Of a DNA stretch of 64,000 bases, positions 1 to 8,135 are shown in pieces. This DNA comes from Faecalibacterium gallinarum. GTDB lineage: Bacteria; Bacillota; Clostridia; Oscillospirales; Ruminococcaceae. Within the stretch, counting starts at the first letter, position 1, and each line of letters begins with the position of its first letter. The stretch is taken from NCBI RefSeq assembly GCF_022180365.1, contig NZ_BQKV01000027.1, forward strand, positions 62,001 through 126,000, read 5' to 3'. Under the pieces are notes generated by a model, which saw only the letters and a list, made by a program, of their open reading frames with translations, ran no database searches and was not told the DNA's origin. The position numbers were made by a program, and so were the translations under genes.

Positions 1-3
1 TCG

Positions 4-375
4 TTATCCCTCCGTTTCGTGGTAGAGCGAGCCGCACAGGGCTTCAAACTCCGCCCGGCTCAGGCCCGCGAGCTTGGCCTCCCCGGCCAGCATCCGCAGC
101 CGGACCATCTGGTCCTCGTCCAGCCCGGCGGGGGCGGAGGGCCGGCAGACCACCGCCCCGCTCCGCCGGTCGGTGACCAGATACCCCTCCGACTTGAGCA
201 GCTGGTAGGCTTTGCTCACCGTCATGTTGTTGACCCCGGCGTCCTCCGCCAGGGTGCGGATGGCGGGCAGCCTCTCCCCCGGGAGCAGCCGCCCCTCAGC
301 CACCGCCAGCACCACCTGGTCCCGGATCTGCTTGTAGATGGGCACCGGGCTCTGAAAATCCAGCTCAAACAGCAT
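4..375 (-). CDS. GntR-family transcriptional regulator, YtrA subfamily
   Basis: A 123-residue protein with an N-terminal winged helix-turn-helix (about residues 8-75, containing PIYKQIRDQV, LAEDAGVNNMTVSKAYQLL and a basic wing) and only a short C-terminal helical tail, not a full ligand-binding domain. That length and layout are typical of the YtrA branch of GntR regulators, which usually repress themselves and a neighbouring ABC transporter. No transporter is visible to the right; any partner would lie left of the window. The start ATG is followed upstream by a strong sigma-A promoter that overlaps a palindrome, so autoregulation is likely. Family is seen directly; target genes are unknown. 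Confidence 0.9.
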   Translation of the reverse strand: MLFELDFQSPVPIYKQIRDQVVLAVAEGRLLPGERLPAIRTLAEDAGVNNMTVSKAYQLLKSEGYLVTDRRSGAVVCRPSAPAGLDEDQMVRLRMLAGEAKLAGLSRAEFEALCGSLYHETEG

Positions 376-404
376 GGTTTCGCCTCCCTTGGTATGTATT
401 CTTT

Positions 405-442
405 GTATTACTTAGTATAATACACACAATACATATTGTCAA
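405..442 (-). promoter_or_regulatory. Promoter of the YtrA-like regulator with overlapping operator
   Basis: On the minus strand TTGACA (437-442) and TATACT (414-419) are separated by 17 bases, a near-perfect sigma-A promoter. The sequence GTATTACTTAGTATAATAC (405-423) has perfect outer arms GTATTA/TAATAC and covers the -10 element, as expected for YtrA-type autorepression. Confidence 0.8.
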
Positions 443-466
443 GTCGAAACACCCGGGGCGGGGTAA

Positions 467-495
467 TTGCAATCTCTGCGCCGGAATGCTACAAT
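467..495 (+). promoter_or_regulatory. Promoter of the aminopeptidase P gene
   Basis: TTGCAA (467-472) and TACAAT (490-495) with a 17-base spacer, about 70 bases before the chosen start of the aminopeptidase gene. It is divergent from the regulator promoter. Confidence 0.7.
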
Positions 496-565
496 AGAGA
501 GGATGCAAACCACCGCCGCCGGGCGTTTTTCCCGGCAAAAGCGTTTGGAAAGAAGGTTTTATACT

Positions 566-2359
566 ATGTCTACCGTCAACGAGCGGATCGCAGCCCTGCG
601 GGCAGCCATGCTGGCCCAGGGGTGCGAGGCCTATCTGATCCCCACCGGGGACCCCCATTCCAGCGAGTACCTGCCTACCCACTACAATTCCCGGGAGTAT
701 TTCTCCGGCTTTACCGGGGAGAACTCCACCCTGGTGGTCACCCGGACGGGCAGTGCCCTCTGGGCCGACGGGCGGTTCTTCGTCCAGGCCGAGAAAGAGC
801 TGGCCGGGTCGGAGATCCAGCTCCAGAAGATGGCTGAGCCCGGTGTCCCCACTGTGGAAGAATACTGCGCCGACGCCCTGTCGGAGGGCCAGATGCTGGG
901 CCTCTGCGGCCTGACCGCCTCCTGCGGGCTGGTGCGGGGCCTCCAGAAGGCTCTGGAGAAAAAGGGCGCCGGGATCAAGACCCTGAACCTGGAGGATGAG
1001 CTCTGGACCGAGGGCCGGCCGGCCCTGCCCGCCACCCCCGCCTGGCTGCTGAGCGCCGAGTACGCCGGGTTCACCCCCGCCGAAAAGCTGAATCAGCTGC
1101 GGAAAAAGCTGACCGAACTGGGCTGCACCGCCCAGCTCTGCGGCAAACTGGACAACCTGGCCTGGCTTTTGAACCTGCGGGCCATGGACATCAACTGCAC
1201 CCCCTACGCCATGGCCTACTGCTATGTGACCATGGACAAGGCGGTCCTGTTCATCAATTCCAGCCGTCTGGCCCCCGAGGCCGCCGCCGAACTGGCCGAA
1301 AACGGGGTCACCCTGGCGGGCTATGACGACGTTCTGGAATTCCTGGCCGCCCAGACCGAGCCCCAGACCGTCCTGGCCGACCCCGCTTCGGTGAACTACG
1401 CCGTCTACAAGACCCTGAGCGAAAACCCCGTCCTGACCGTTAAGGACCTGGACGACCCTCTGCTGGCCTTTAAGGGGGTCAAGAATCCCACCGAGCTGGC
1501 CCACCTGCGGGAGGCTCACATCCGGGACGGCGTGGCCATGGTCCGGTTCCAGAAGGAGCTGGAGGAGCGGATGGCCGCCGGCGAGGAGCTGACCGAGCTG
1601 ACGGTGGACGAGATCCTCCACAAATACCGCAGCCAGCAGGACAAGTTCCTGGTGGAGAGCTTCGGCACCATTGCCGCCTACGGCCCCAACGCCGCCATGA
1701 TGCACTACCACGCCACCGAGGCCAACCACGCAAAACTCCAGCCCAAGGGCTTTTTGCTGGTGGACTGCGGCGGCACCTATCTGGACGGCACCACCGACAT
1801 CACCCGCACCTATCCTCTGGGCGAGCTGACCGAGGAAGAGCGGCTGTTCTACACCTGGACCCTCCAGAGCCACATCGACATTGCCCGGGCGGTCTGGCTG
1901 AACTACTGCACCGGCCAGATGCTGGACACCCTGGCCCGGGAACCCCTCTGGCGGCACCTGATCAACTACCGCTGCGGCACCGGCCACAGCGTCAGCTTTG
2001 TGGGCAACGTCCACGAAGGGCCCCACTCTCTCAACGGGCGGAACCAGGTGGTCTTTGTGCCCGGCATGATCATCACCGACGAACCCGGCGTCTACGAGGG
2101 CGGCCAGGTGGGCATCCGGATCGAGAACGAGCTGGAGTGCTACCAGAAAGAGGTCAACCAGTACGGCACCTTCCTGGCCTTTGAGCCGGTGACCTTTGTG
2201 CCCATCGACACCAGCCCCATCGTGCCCGGCGTGCTGAGCGGCGAGCAGATCGACTGGCTGAACCACTATCACCGCCAGGTCTTCGAGAAGCTGGCCCCCC
2301 GCCTGACCGAAGAGGAGCGGGACTGGCTGGCCAAGAAGTGCGCTGCCATCGGCTGCTAA
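566..2359 (+). CDS. Xaa-Pro aminopeptidase (M24 family, long three-domain type)
   Basis: A 597-residue cytoplasmic metallopeptidase that removes N-terminal residues preceding proline. It has two creatinase-like N-terminal domains (about 1-305) and the C-terminal pita-bread domain. The five metal ligands are recognisable: D400 (VDCGG), D411 (TTDITRT), H474 (GTGHSVSF), E506 (ITDEPG) and E520 (RIENEL). The length resembles the eukaryotic-type long aminopeptidase P rather than the roughly 360-440 residue bacterial forms. The frame is open further upstream, but the ATG at 566 is preceded by an AGAAGG ribosome-binding site and lies downstream of the promoter. It converges on the glycosyltransferase gene and shares a terminator with it. 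Confidence 0.93.
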   Translation: MSTVNERIAALRAAMLAQGCEAYLIPTGDPHSSEYLPTHYNSREYFSGFTGENSTLVVTRTGSALWADGRFFVQAEKELAGSEIQLQKMAEPGVPTVEEYCADALSEGQMLGLCGLTASCGLVRGLQKALEKKGAGIKTLNLEDELWTEGRPALPATPAWLLSAEYAGFTPAEKLNQLRKKLTELGCTAQLCGKLDNLAWLLNLRAMDINCTPYAMAYCYVTMDKAVLFINSSRLAPEAAAELAENGVTLAGYDDVLEFLAAQTEPQTVLADPASVNYAVYKTLSENPVLTVKDLDDPLLAFKGVKNPTELAHLREAHIRDGVAMVRFQKELEERMAAGEELTELTVDEILHKYRSQQDKFLVESFGTIAAYGPNAAMMHYHATEANHAKLQPKGFLLVDCGGTYLDGTTDITRTYPLGELTEEERLFYTWTLQSHIDIARAVWLNYCTGQMLDTLAREPLWRHLINYRCGTGHSVSFVGNVHEGPHSLNGRNQVVFVPGMIITDEPGVYEGGQVGIRIENELECYQKEVNQYGTFLAFEPVTFVPIDTSPIVPGVLSGEQIDWLNHYHRQVFEKLAPRLTEEERDWLAKKCAAIGC

Positions 2360-2375
2360 AACCTTTTTGAGAGCA

Positions 2376-2413
2376 AAAACCGCCGCCGGGCTCTGGGCTC
2401 CGGCGGCGGTTTA
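2376..2413. terminator. Bidirectional intrinsic terminator
   Basis: Inverted repeat AACCGCCGCCGGG ... CTCCGGCGGCGGTTT between two convergent genes, with A-rich and T-rich flanks so it can serve both strands. Confidence 0.8.
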
Positions 2414-2426
2414 TTGCCTTAAGCGT

Positions 2427-3443
2427 TTATTGTGCATCCGGCTTGTCGTCGGACGGGGATTTAAGGGCCTTGTCGGGGTCCGAGACGCCGTCGGGCAGAA
2501 TATCCCGGAACATCTCTCTGACCTCGGTAACGGCCTTTTTCAGCGGGCCGGTGGAAAAGATACTCTCGGACATTTCCACCAGGTATTTATAGATTTCGAC
2601 CCGGTTTTCCTCGTAGATTCCCAGGGCTTCAAACAGCTCCTTATAGTAGGGAAAAAGCGTCGTCTTGCTCTGGACGATGGTCACAGGGTTGATCTGGGTG
2701 TGACAGATGCTCTGGGGATTCTGCACATAATAGTACCCGGGCTGGTCGATGGCGCAGAAACGTCCGGCATAACGGACGTATTGAACGTTAAAGGCGAAAT
2801 CCTCCCCCCAGGGCAGATCGTCCACAAAGCGCAGCTGCGCCTGTTCGATCACCTCCCGGCGATAGAGTTTGTTCCAAAGGGCGCCATAGTAGAACGACCC
2901 CGGTTTTTTCATCAGGGCCAGGGCATATTCTACCTGGCCATATACCCCCGCGGGGAGGAAGCTGTATTCCCGGATCTCGGGTTCCTCCTGAGCCTCGTTC
3001 GGATCCGGCTCGGATTTTATGGGCAGGGACAGTTTTTCCTGCAACCGCTGGCCCAGGCCCATCCCCCGGGGGATCACCATTTTATAGGGAGCGACCACCA
3101 GGTCTGCGGCGTTTTCCTCCGCAGCTTCCACCATGCTCTGGGTACAGCCGGGGTCCAGGCTGTCGTCGCTGTCCATGAACTGGATGTATTTGCCGGTAGC
3201 CAGGGATAACCCCAGGTTTCGGGTGGCGGAGACACCGGTGTTCTCCTTGTCCACCAGGCGGATTCTGGGGTCCGATTGGCGGCAGGCTTCACAGACGGCC
3301 AGGCTCCCGTCGGTGGAACCGTCGTTCAGCAGGATAATTTCGAGGTTTTGCCAGGTCTGTGCACAGATGCTCTCAACGCACCGGCCCAGCTGTTTTTCGG
3401 TGTTGTACACCGGCACGATGACGCTCACCAGAGGCTGTTCCAT
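2427..3443 (-). CDS. Family-2 glycosyltransferase
   Basis: A 338-residue GT2 (GT-A fold) enzyme that would transfer a sugar from a nucleotide sugar in the cytoplasm. Seen: the N-terminal strand VSVIVPVYNTE, the nucleotide-binding NDGSTDGS near residue 40, and the metal-binding FMDSDDSLDPG near residue 95. The C-terminal half is the variable acceptor region and has no transmembrane helices. The open frame extends 40 codons further upstream, but the ATG at 3443 has an AAAGGAGA ribosome-binding site. It is a lone gene, not inside a polysaccharide cluster, so the acceptor cannot be deduced. Confidence 0.9.
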   Translation of the reverse strand: MEQPLVSVIVPVYNTEKQLGRCVESICAQTWQNLEIILLNDGSTDGSLAVCEACRQSDPRIRLVDKENTGVSATRNLGLSLATGKYIQFMDSDDSLDPGCTQSMVEAAEENAADLVVAPYKMVIPRGMGLGQRLQEKLSLPIKSEPDPNEAQEEPEIREYSFLPAGVYGQVEYALALMKKPGSFYYGALWNKLYRREVIEQAQLRFVDDLPWGEDFAFNVQYVRYAGRFCAIDQPGYYYVQNPQSICHTQINPVTIVQSKTTLFPYYKELFEALGIYEENRVEIYKYLVEMSESIFSTGPLKKAVTEVREMFRDILPDGVSDPDKALKSPSDDKPDAQ

Positions 3444-3518
3444 GGCGAAGTGTCTCCTTTTTCTCTCATGATGTTTTTGGATATTATCTTTTCCGCGGCA
3501 ACATCTCCGCGGTTCGCT

Positions 3519-3526
3519 ATTATAAT
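3519..3526. promoter_or_regulatory. Possible shared -10 region of divergent promoters
   Basis: The motif ATTATAAT reads TATAAT on both strands between the glycosyltransferase and LytTR regulator genes. No good -35 element is visible on either side, so this is tentative. Confidence 0.3.
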
Positions 3527-3600
3527 ACACTGTTCCGGTCCGCTTTGCAAACCCCAGGGCCAAACGCCGGACTGAAATTTTTGACAGGAGGGCAGTCCCT

Positions 3601-4350
3601 ATGGTTTTTCATATTGCAATCTGTTCCACCGACGGGGTGCTGCGCAGCCGGCTGCAGCGGATGTGCATGGAATATTATTCCCGCCGGGCCGACGCCTGCA
3701 TTGTGGAGCAGCTGCCCGACGCCGCATCCCTGCTCCAGCGGGACGCTGACGGGATGCGCTACAATCTCTACCTCATCGAGCTGGGCAACGTGCCCGCCCC
3801 GGCGGGGATGGCGGCCGCCCTCATCCTGCGCAACCGGGGGCGGCGGGCGCCCCTGGCCTTCTTCTCCCACACCACCGCCCACGCATACAGCGCCTACCGG
3901 GTGGACGCCATGCAGTACCTGCTCCGCCCCGTCCGCCAGGAGGATCTGTTTGCCCTGCTGGACCGAGCCACCGAGCCTGAATACGGCCCCGCCCTGCCGG
4001 TACACACGGCGGAGGGCCTGCGGGTGCTGCCCTATGCCCGGATCGAGTTTTTGGAGTGCACCCACCACATTGTCCATTTCCACCTGACCAACGGCCAGGC
4101 CATTTCCTCCCTCTCTCTGCGGGTGCCCTTTACCACCGTGGCGGCCCCTCTTCTGGCGGACGACCGGTTTTTGCAGCCCCACCGCTCCTTTGTGGTGAAC
4201 CTGGCGGCGGTCCGGCTGCTGGCCGCCGGAGAGATTCAGATGGCCAGCGGCGCCCGAATCCCCCTGCCCCGCAGCCGGGAAACCGCTGTCCGCCAGGCGC
4301 TGCTGACCTGGCTGGAACAGGGCGGCGGCCAGGCTGCTCCCAATCCATAA
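3601..4350 (+). CDS. LytTR-family response regulator with a degenerate receiver domain
   Basis: A 249-residue protein with an N-terminal receiver-like domain (about 1-122) and a C-terminal LytTR DNA-binding domain (about 133-240; LECTHHIVHF, FLQPHRSFVVNL). The receiver lacks the usual phosphorylation residues: the acidic pair is S9-T10, the phospho-acceptor Asp position is E60 (YLIELG), and the conserved Lys is R109 (YLLRPV). It therefore probably works without phosphorylation, or is locked on by the Glu. No sensor kinase is adjacent. The ATG has a good CAGGAGGG ribosome-binding site. The family is secure; its target and signal are unknown. Confidence 0.88.
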   Translation: MVFHIAICSTDGVLRSRLQRMCMEYYSRRADACIVEQLPDAASLLQRDADGMRYNLYLIELGNVPAPAGMAAALILRNRGRRAPLAFFSHTTAHAYSAYRVDAMQYLLRPVRQEDLFALLDRATEPEYGPALPVHTAEGLRVLPYARIEFLECTHHIVHFHLTNGQAISSLSLRVPFTTVAAPLLADDRFLQPHRSFVVNLAAVRLLAAGEIQMASGARIPLPRSRETAVRQALLTWLEQGGGQAAPNP

Positions 4351-4362
4351 ACCCAAAGCACA

Positions 4363-4409
4363 AGACCCCGGGTCGATGCGCAGCGCATCCGCCCGGGGTC
4401 TGCTTTTTA
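4363..4409. terminator. Intrinsic terminator
   Basis: Inverted repeat AGACCCCGGG ... CCCGGGGTCT with T-rich tail (GCTTTTTAT), placed between the LytTR gene and the convergent HAD gene. Confidence 0.8.
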
Positions 4410-4430
4410 TGGAATAGGGCGTCCAGGCCC

Positions 4431-5078
4431 TTAAACCTTAGACCAGTCCAGCTGCTCCCAGCTGGTGAGGAACTGCTGGCTCAGGGCCCGCATCTCGGGT
4501 TCATCGGCCCGGCTGTAATAGTCGGCGATGCCGATCACCGGAAAGCCCGCCCGGTGGGCGGTGCGGGCGGCATGGACGGCGTCCTCACAGACCACGCACT
4601 CGGCGGGCGTATGGCCCCCCACCCGGCGCATGGCCTCCAGGAAGATGGCGGGCTCTTTTTTGGTGAAGCCGTCCTGGGCCGAGAGGACAAAGTCGAAATA
4701 ATCCAGCACCCCCAGGCCCCCCAGTACCCGCTCGCACATGGGCTGCCAGGTGTTGGAACAGACGCAGAGATGCGCGCCCTCTGCCTTGAGCCGCTCCAGT
4801 GTCTTACGGACGCCGGGTTTCAGCTCCACCGTCCGGTAGAGCCGCCCCACCGCCTCCATGACGGCGGCGTCGTAATTGGCCTCGTCCAGGGGCAGCTGAT
4901 ACTCCCGAATCAGATACCGGGCACTCTCGGCCATGCCCAGGGGCAAAAGCACCTGGCGCAGGTCGGGTTTCGGGGTCCGGCCGTACTGTTCCAGCAGGGC
5001 AAAGGGCACCTCGTCCCAGATGCCCATGCTGTCGGTGAGGGTGCCGTCCATATCAAAAATCCAGTGATTGTATTTCAT
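4431..5078 (-). CDS. HAD-superfamily hydrolase (beta-phosphoglucomutase/phosphoglycolate phosphatase-like)
   Basis: A 215-residue HAD subfamily IA protein. Motif I is FDMDGTLTDS (nucleophile and acid/base Asp), motif II is the CSNTW segment, and motif IV is CVVCEDAVHAARTAHRAG, with a helical cap between. Such enzymes hydrolyse or mutate small phosphate esters in the cytoplasm; the substrate cannot be read from sequence. The start has a GGAGGAATGAGAGA leader in front of the ATG. Confidence 0.88.
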   Translation of the reverse strand: MKYNHWIFDMDGTLTDSMGIWDEVPFALLEQYGRTPKPDLRQVLLPLGMAESARYLIREYQLPLDEANYDAAVMEAVGRLYRTVELKPGVRKTLERLKAEGAHLCVCSNTWQPMCERVLGGLGVLDYFDFVLSAQDGFTKKEPAIFLEAMRRVGGHTPAECVVCEDAVHAARTAHRAGFPVIGIADYYSRADEPEMRALSQQFLTSWEQLDWSKV

Positions 5079-5180
5079 TCTCTCATTCCTCCGGCCGCCC
5101 CGGGCGGCACTGTATTGTAATACTCCGCCCCCGATTATACACGATTCGCCGCCATTTGGGTATCCCCGAGGGGCAAAACA

Positions 5181-5212
5181 GGGGAGAAATCTCCCCGGGA
5201 TTGTGGTATAAT
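5181..5212 (+). promoter_or_regulatory. Palindrome and extended -10 promoter upstream of the patatin gene
   Basis: A perfect inverted repeat GGGGAGAAATCTCCCC (5181-5196) lies where the -35 element would be, followed by the extended -10 TGGTATAAT (5204-5212). A repressor or activator could bind the palindrome. The promoter reading is reasonable; the operator is inferred. Confidence 0.5.
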
Positions 5213-5237
5213 TGGTTCAAAATCTGGAAGGGTGGGA

Positions 5238-6422
5238 ATGCCGATGGAAGAATCCAATCGAACACGAGGCCTTGTGCTGGCCGGGGGCGGCGCCCGGGGC
5301 AGCTACCAGGTGGGGGTCTGGCGGGCGCTGGCCGAGCTGGGCTGGCGGCCCCAGATCATCACCGGCACCAGCGTGGGCTGCCTGAACGGCGCCATGTTCG
5401 CCCTGGACCTCTATGAGACGGCCCGGGATATGTGGCTGTCCATCCGCAGCCAGGACGTGCTGGACCTGCCCGAAGAGGGGGCCCGCCTGTCCGAGCTGAA
5501 CACCTTCCTCCGCCAGACGGTGGCCGCCGGGGGGATGGATGTGACCCCCCTGGAAGAGATCGTGGACCGGGTACTGGACGAGGAGGCCCTGCGGGCCTCG
5601 CCGGTGCGGTTCGGGCTGGTAACGGTGGAAAAGCGGGGCCTGCGCCCCCGGGAGCTGGCCCTGGAAGAGATCCCGAAAGGGAAAGTGAAGGATTACATGC
5701 TGGCCAGCGCCGCCTGTTTCCCGGCCATCCGGGCCAGAAAGATCGACGGGGTGGAGTACCTGGACGGGGGCTACGCCGACAACATGCCCACCGCACTGGC
5801 CCAGCGGATGGGGGCCGAGGAACTGGTCTGTGTGGACCTGGAAGGGGTGGGAATCACCCGGCCCAACCGAACCGGCCTGCCCACCATTCTGATCCGCAGC
5901 CACTGGGATCTGGGGGAGATTTTACGGTTTTCCCCCGAGACGGCCGCCCGGAACATCCAGCTGGGCTATTACGACACCCTGCGGGCCTTCGGTCGGGTGC
6001 GGGGCTGCGCCTATGCCGTGGCACGGGAGGACAGCGACGGGGCCGCCAATCTCTTCCGGGTGCGGTTTGACAAGCTTCAGGAGGCGGTCAAAGCCCGTTG
6101 GCCCTCGGCCCACCTGACCTCGGCCCTGGCGCTGGTCCTGGCCAACCTGGAAGACGAGGCCCTGGCCCCCCTGGAAGCCGCCGCCGAGGAGGCCAAGGTG
6201 GACCCCACCCAGCTGTACACCGTGGAATCCTTGGGCAATGCTTTCCTGGCCGCCTGTGACCACCCACTGATCGAGAGTTTCGGCCCCCTCTTTGACGGGA
6301 CCGCCAACGGGGCGCTGGTGGCCCGGGCCACCCTTATGCCCAACCATTTTTTGCAGGCGCTGGTCTGCCGGGTGCTGACCGACCCTGCTCTGCCGGAGGT
6401 GATACCCCATGAGGATTTATAA
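5238..6422 (+). CDS. Patatin-like phospholipase
   Basis: A roughly 394-residue Ser/Asp lipid acyl hydrolase. The patatin signatures are all present in the first 200 residues: oxyanion loop GGGARGSYQ, nucleophile elbow GTSVG, and the Asp of the dyad in YLDGGYADNMP. The C-terminal third is not recognised. No signal peptide, so it acts inside the cell, probably on membrane lipids. Three in-frame starts (GTG 5232, ATG 5238, ATG 5244) sit close together; 5238 is chosen from spacing to AAGGG. The gene overlaps the following enzyme I-like gene by 14 bases, which points to translational coupling. Confidence 0.88.
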   Translation: MPMEESNRTRGLVLAGGGARGSYQVGVWRALAELGWRPQIITGTSVGCLNGAMFALDLYETARDMWLSIRSQDVLDLPEEGARLSELNTFLRQTVAAGGMDVTPLEEIVDRVLDEEALRASPVRFGLVTVEKRGLRPRELALEEIPKGKVKDYMLASAACFPAIRARKIDGVEYLDGGYADNMPTALAQRMGAEELVCVDLEGVGITRPNRTGLPTILIRSHWDLGEILRFSPETAARNIQLGYYDTLRAFGRVRGCAYAVAREDSDGAANLFRVRFDKLQEAVKARWPSAHLTSALALVLANLEDEALAPLEAAAEEAKVDPTQLYTVESLGNAFLAACDHPLIESFGPLFDGTANGALVARATLMPNHFLQALVCRVLTDPALPEVIPHEDL

Positions 6423-8025
6423 AGGCGTGCCCGCCTCGCCGGGCCTGGTGCTGGGGCAGGTGAGCCGGCTGGAGCGCAGCTATGACACCTTCAACCGGAA
6501 CCCCCACAGCCCCAAAAAAGAACAGCGTCTTTTGGAAAACGCCATCTCCATCGCCCAGAGTGAGCTGGAATCCATGGCCAGCCGCTCGGCCACCAGCGAA
6601 CAGGCCATCTTTATGTTCCAGAGCATGATGCTGGAGGACGACGGATTCATGAGCGAGGTACGCTCCTACATTGCGGCAGGCACCGGCGCGGCGGCGGCCA
6701 TGCAGCGGGTGGGCCAGCGGTTCGCCGACCAGCTCTCGGCCATGACCGACAACCCCTATTTGCAGCTGCGGAGCGTGGATATTCTGGACGCCACCCAGCG
6801 GGTCATCAACATTCTGGGGGACCGCCCCCGGGAGCGGCTGGCCCTGGATCACCCGGTGATTCTGGCGGCCGACCGGCTGATGCCCAGCGATTTATTCAGC
6901 GTGCCGGCGGGGATGATTATGGGGGTCATCACCTCTGAGGGCAGCGCCCAGAGCCACGCGGCCATCCTGGCCCGGGCCCGGAATATCCCCGGCCTGGTGC
7001 AGGTGGGACGGGATTTCCTGAACGACTGCGACGGCCGGATGATGGTGCTGGACGCCGACAACGGCATCTGCATCCTGGACCCGGATTCGGCCACCCGACA
7101 GCAGATGGTGACCCAGATCTGTGAGCGGCAGCGGCAGAATGAGGCGCTGACCCAGCTCCAGACCCTGCCCAACCTCACCCGGGACGGGGAGCCCTTTGAG
7201 TTGTTGGCCAACTGTTTCGGGCCGGAGGACATTGACTCGGCGGTCCAGTCGGGGGCCCAGGGGGTGGGCCTTCTGCGGAGCGATTATCTCATGCTGCCGG
7301 GCAAGATGCCGGACGAACAGGAACAATACTTCTACTACACCGCCTGTCTGGCGGCGGCCCAGGGGCGGCCCATCACGGTGCGGACCTTTGATTTCGGCTC
7401 CGACCGGACCCTGGCCAACGTCTACCAGGGGGAGCAGTCGGCCCATCTGGGCCTGCGGGGCATCCGCAGCAGCCTGCGCCAGCCCCGGCAGTTCGAGACC
7501 CAGATCTACGCCCTGCTCCGGGCCGGGGCCCGGGGGCCGCTGAAAGTACTCTTCCCCATGGTGACCAACGTGGAGGACTGGGACGCCGCCATGCGGATCG
7601 TGGAGCGGTGCCGCCAGAACCTGCGGGAGCGGAGCGTGCCCTTTAATGAAAACATGCCCTTCGGCATTATGCTGAGCATCCCGGCGGCCTGTCTGACGGC
7701 GGAGGAGTTCATCGCCCACGGGTGCCAGTTCTTTACCATCGGCACCAACGACCTGACCCAGTACACCCACGCCGCCGGCCGGGAGGTCACCTCGGCGGAA
7801 CGGTATTTCCAGCCTGCCAGCGCCGCCATGCGGAAGCTGATCCGGATGGCGGTAGACGCCGCCTGCGCCGGGGGCATCCCCATCAACATCGCCGGGCTGG
7901 CGGTGGGGGACCCCGCCAACCTGGTGCAGTATTTGCAGATGGGGCTGCGGAGTTTTTCCATGAGCCCCCAGACCCTGCTGGACGCCAAACGGGTGCTGCT
8001 GGAAGCCGACGCCCATGTTTTGTAA
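6409..8025 (+). CDS. Enzyme I-like PEP-utilising protein with altered catalytic residues
   Basis: A 538-residue homologue of PTS enzyme I (phosphoenolpyruvate-protein phosphotransferase). The phospho-His domain keeps its active His (H183 in GSAQSHAAILAR), and the PEP-binding barrel keeps R290, R325 (RTFDFGSD), R350 and TIGTNDLTQYT. Two residues expected to be essential are changed: the Mg-binding Glu of GIMxExPA is S423 (GIMLSIPAA), and the catalytic Cys of the CGExAGD motif is A495 (IAGLAVGD). It is therefore probably a specialised or regulatory paralogue and not the main sugar-PTS enzyme I. No HPr gene is adjacent. It is coupled to the patatin gene and followed by a strong terminator. Confidence 0.85.
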   Translation: MRIYKGVPASPGLVLGQVSRLERSYDTFNRNPHSPKKEQRLLENAISIAQSELESMASRSATSEQAIFMFQSMMLEDDGFMSEVRSYIAAGTGAAAAMQRVGQRFADQLSAMTDNPYLQLRSVDILDATQRVINILGDRPRERLALDHPVILAADRLMPSDLFSVPAGMIMGVITSEGSAQSHAAILARARNIPGLVQVGRDFLNDCDGRMMVLDADNGICILDPDSATRQQMVTQICERQRQNEALTQLQTLPNLTRDGEPFELLANCFGPEDIDSAVQSGAQGVGLLRSDYLMLPGKMPDEQEQYFYYTACLAAAQGRPITVRTFDFGSDRTLANVYQGEQSAHLGLRGIRSSLRQPRQFETQIYALLRAGARGPLKVLFPMVTNVEDWDAAMRIVERCRQNLRERSVPFNENMPFGIMLSIPAACLTAEEFIAHGCQFFTIGTNDLTQYTHAAGREVTSAERYFQPASAAMRKLIRMAVDAACAGGIPINIAGLAVGDPANLVQYLQMGLRSFSMSPQTLLDAKRVLLEADAHVL

Positions 8026-8068
8026 TTGTGAACAGGCAATATACATTTAGTAAAGCGCGATGGAGCGC

Positions 8069-8106
8069 AAAAACGCCCCGGGCCAGCTGGCCCGGGGCGT
8101 TTTTTG
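8069..8106 (+). terminator. Intrinsic terminator
   Basis: AAACGCCCCGGGCC AGCT GGCCCGGGGCGTTTTTT: a near-perfect GC-rich hairpin followed by a T run. Confidence 0.9.
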
Positions 8107-8135
8107 ATTGGCTATACAGAAAAAGGGGCGGGCTC

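Noticed and set aside
365-2272. Very long open frame antisense to the aminopeptidase gene, and similar ones at 12075-14219, 35240-37789, 43739-45949 and 55896-57626
   Set aside because: They mirror strongly supported genes, have repetitive Gly/His/Gln/Val-rich translations with no domains, and arise from G+C-rich third codon positions.
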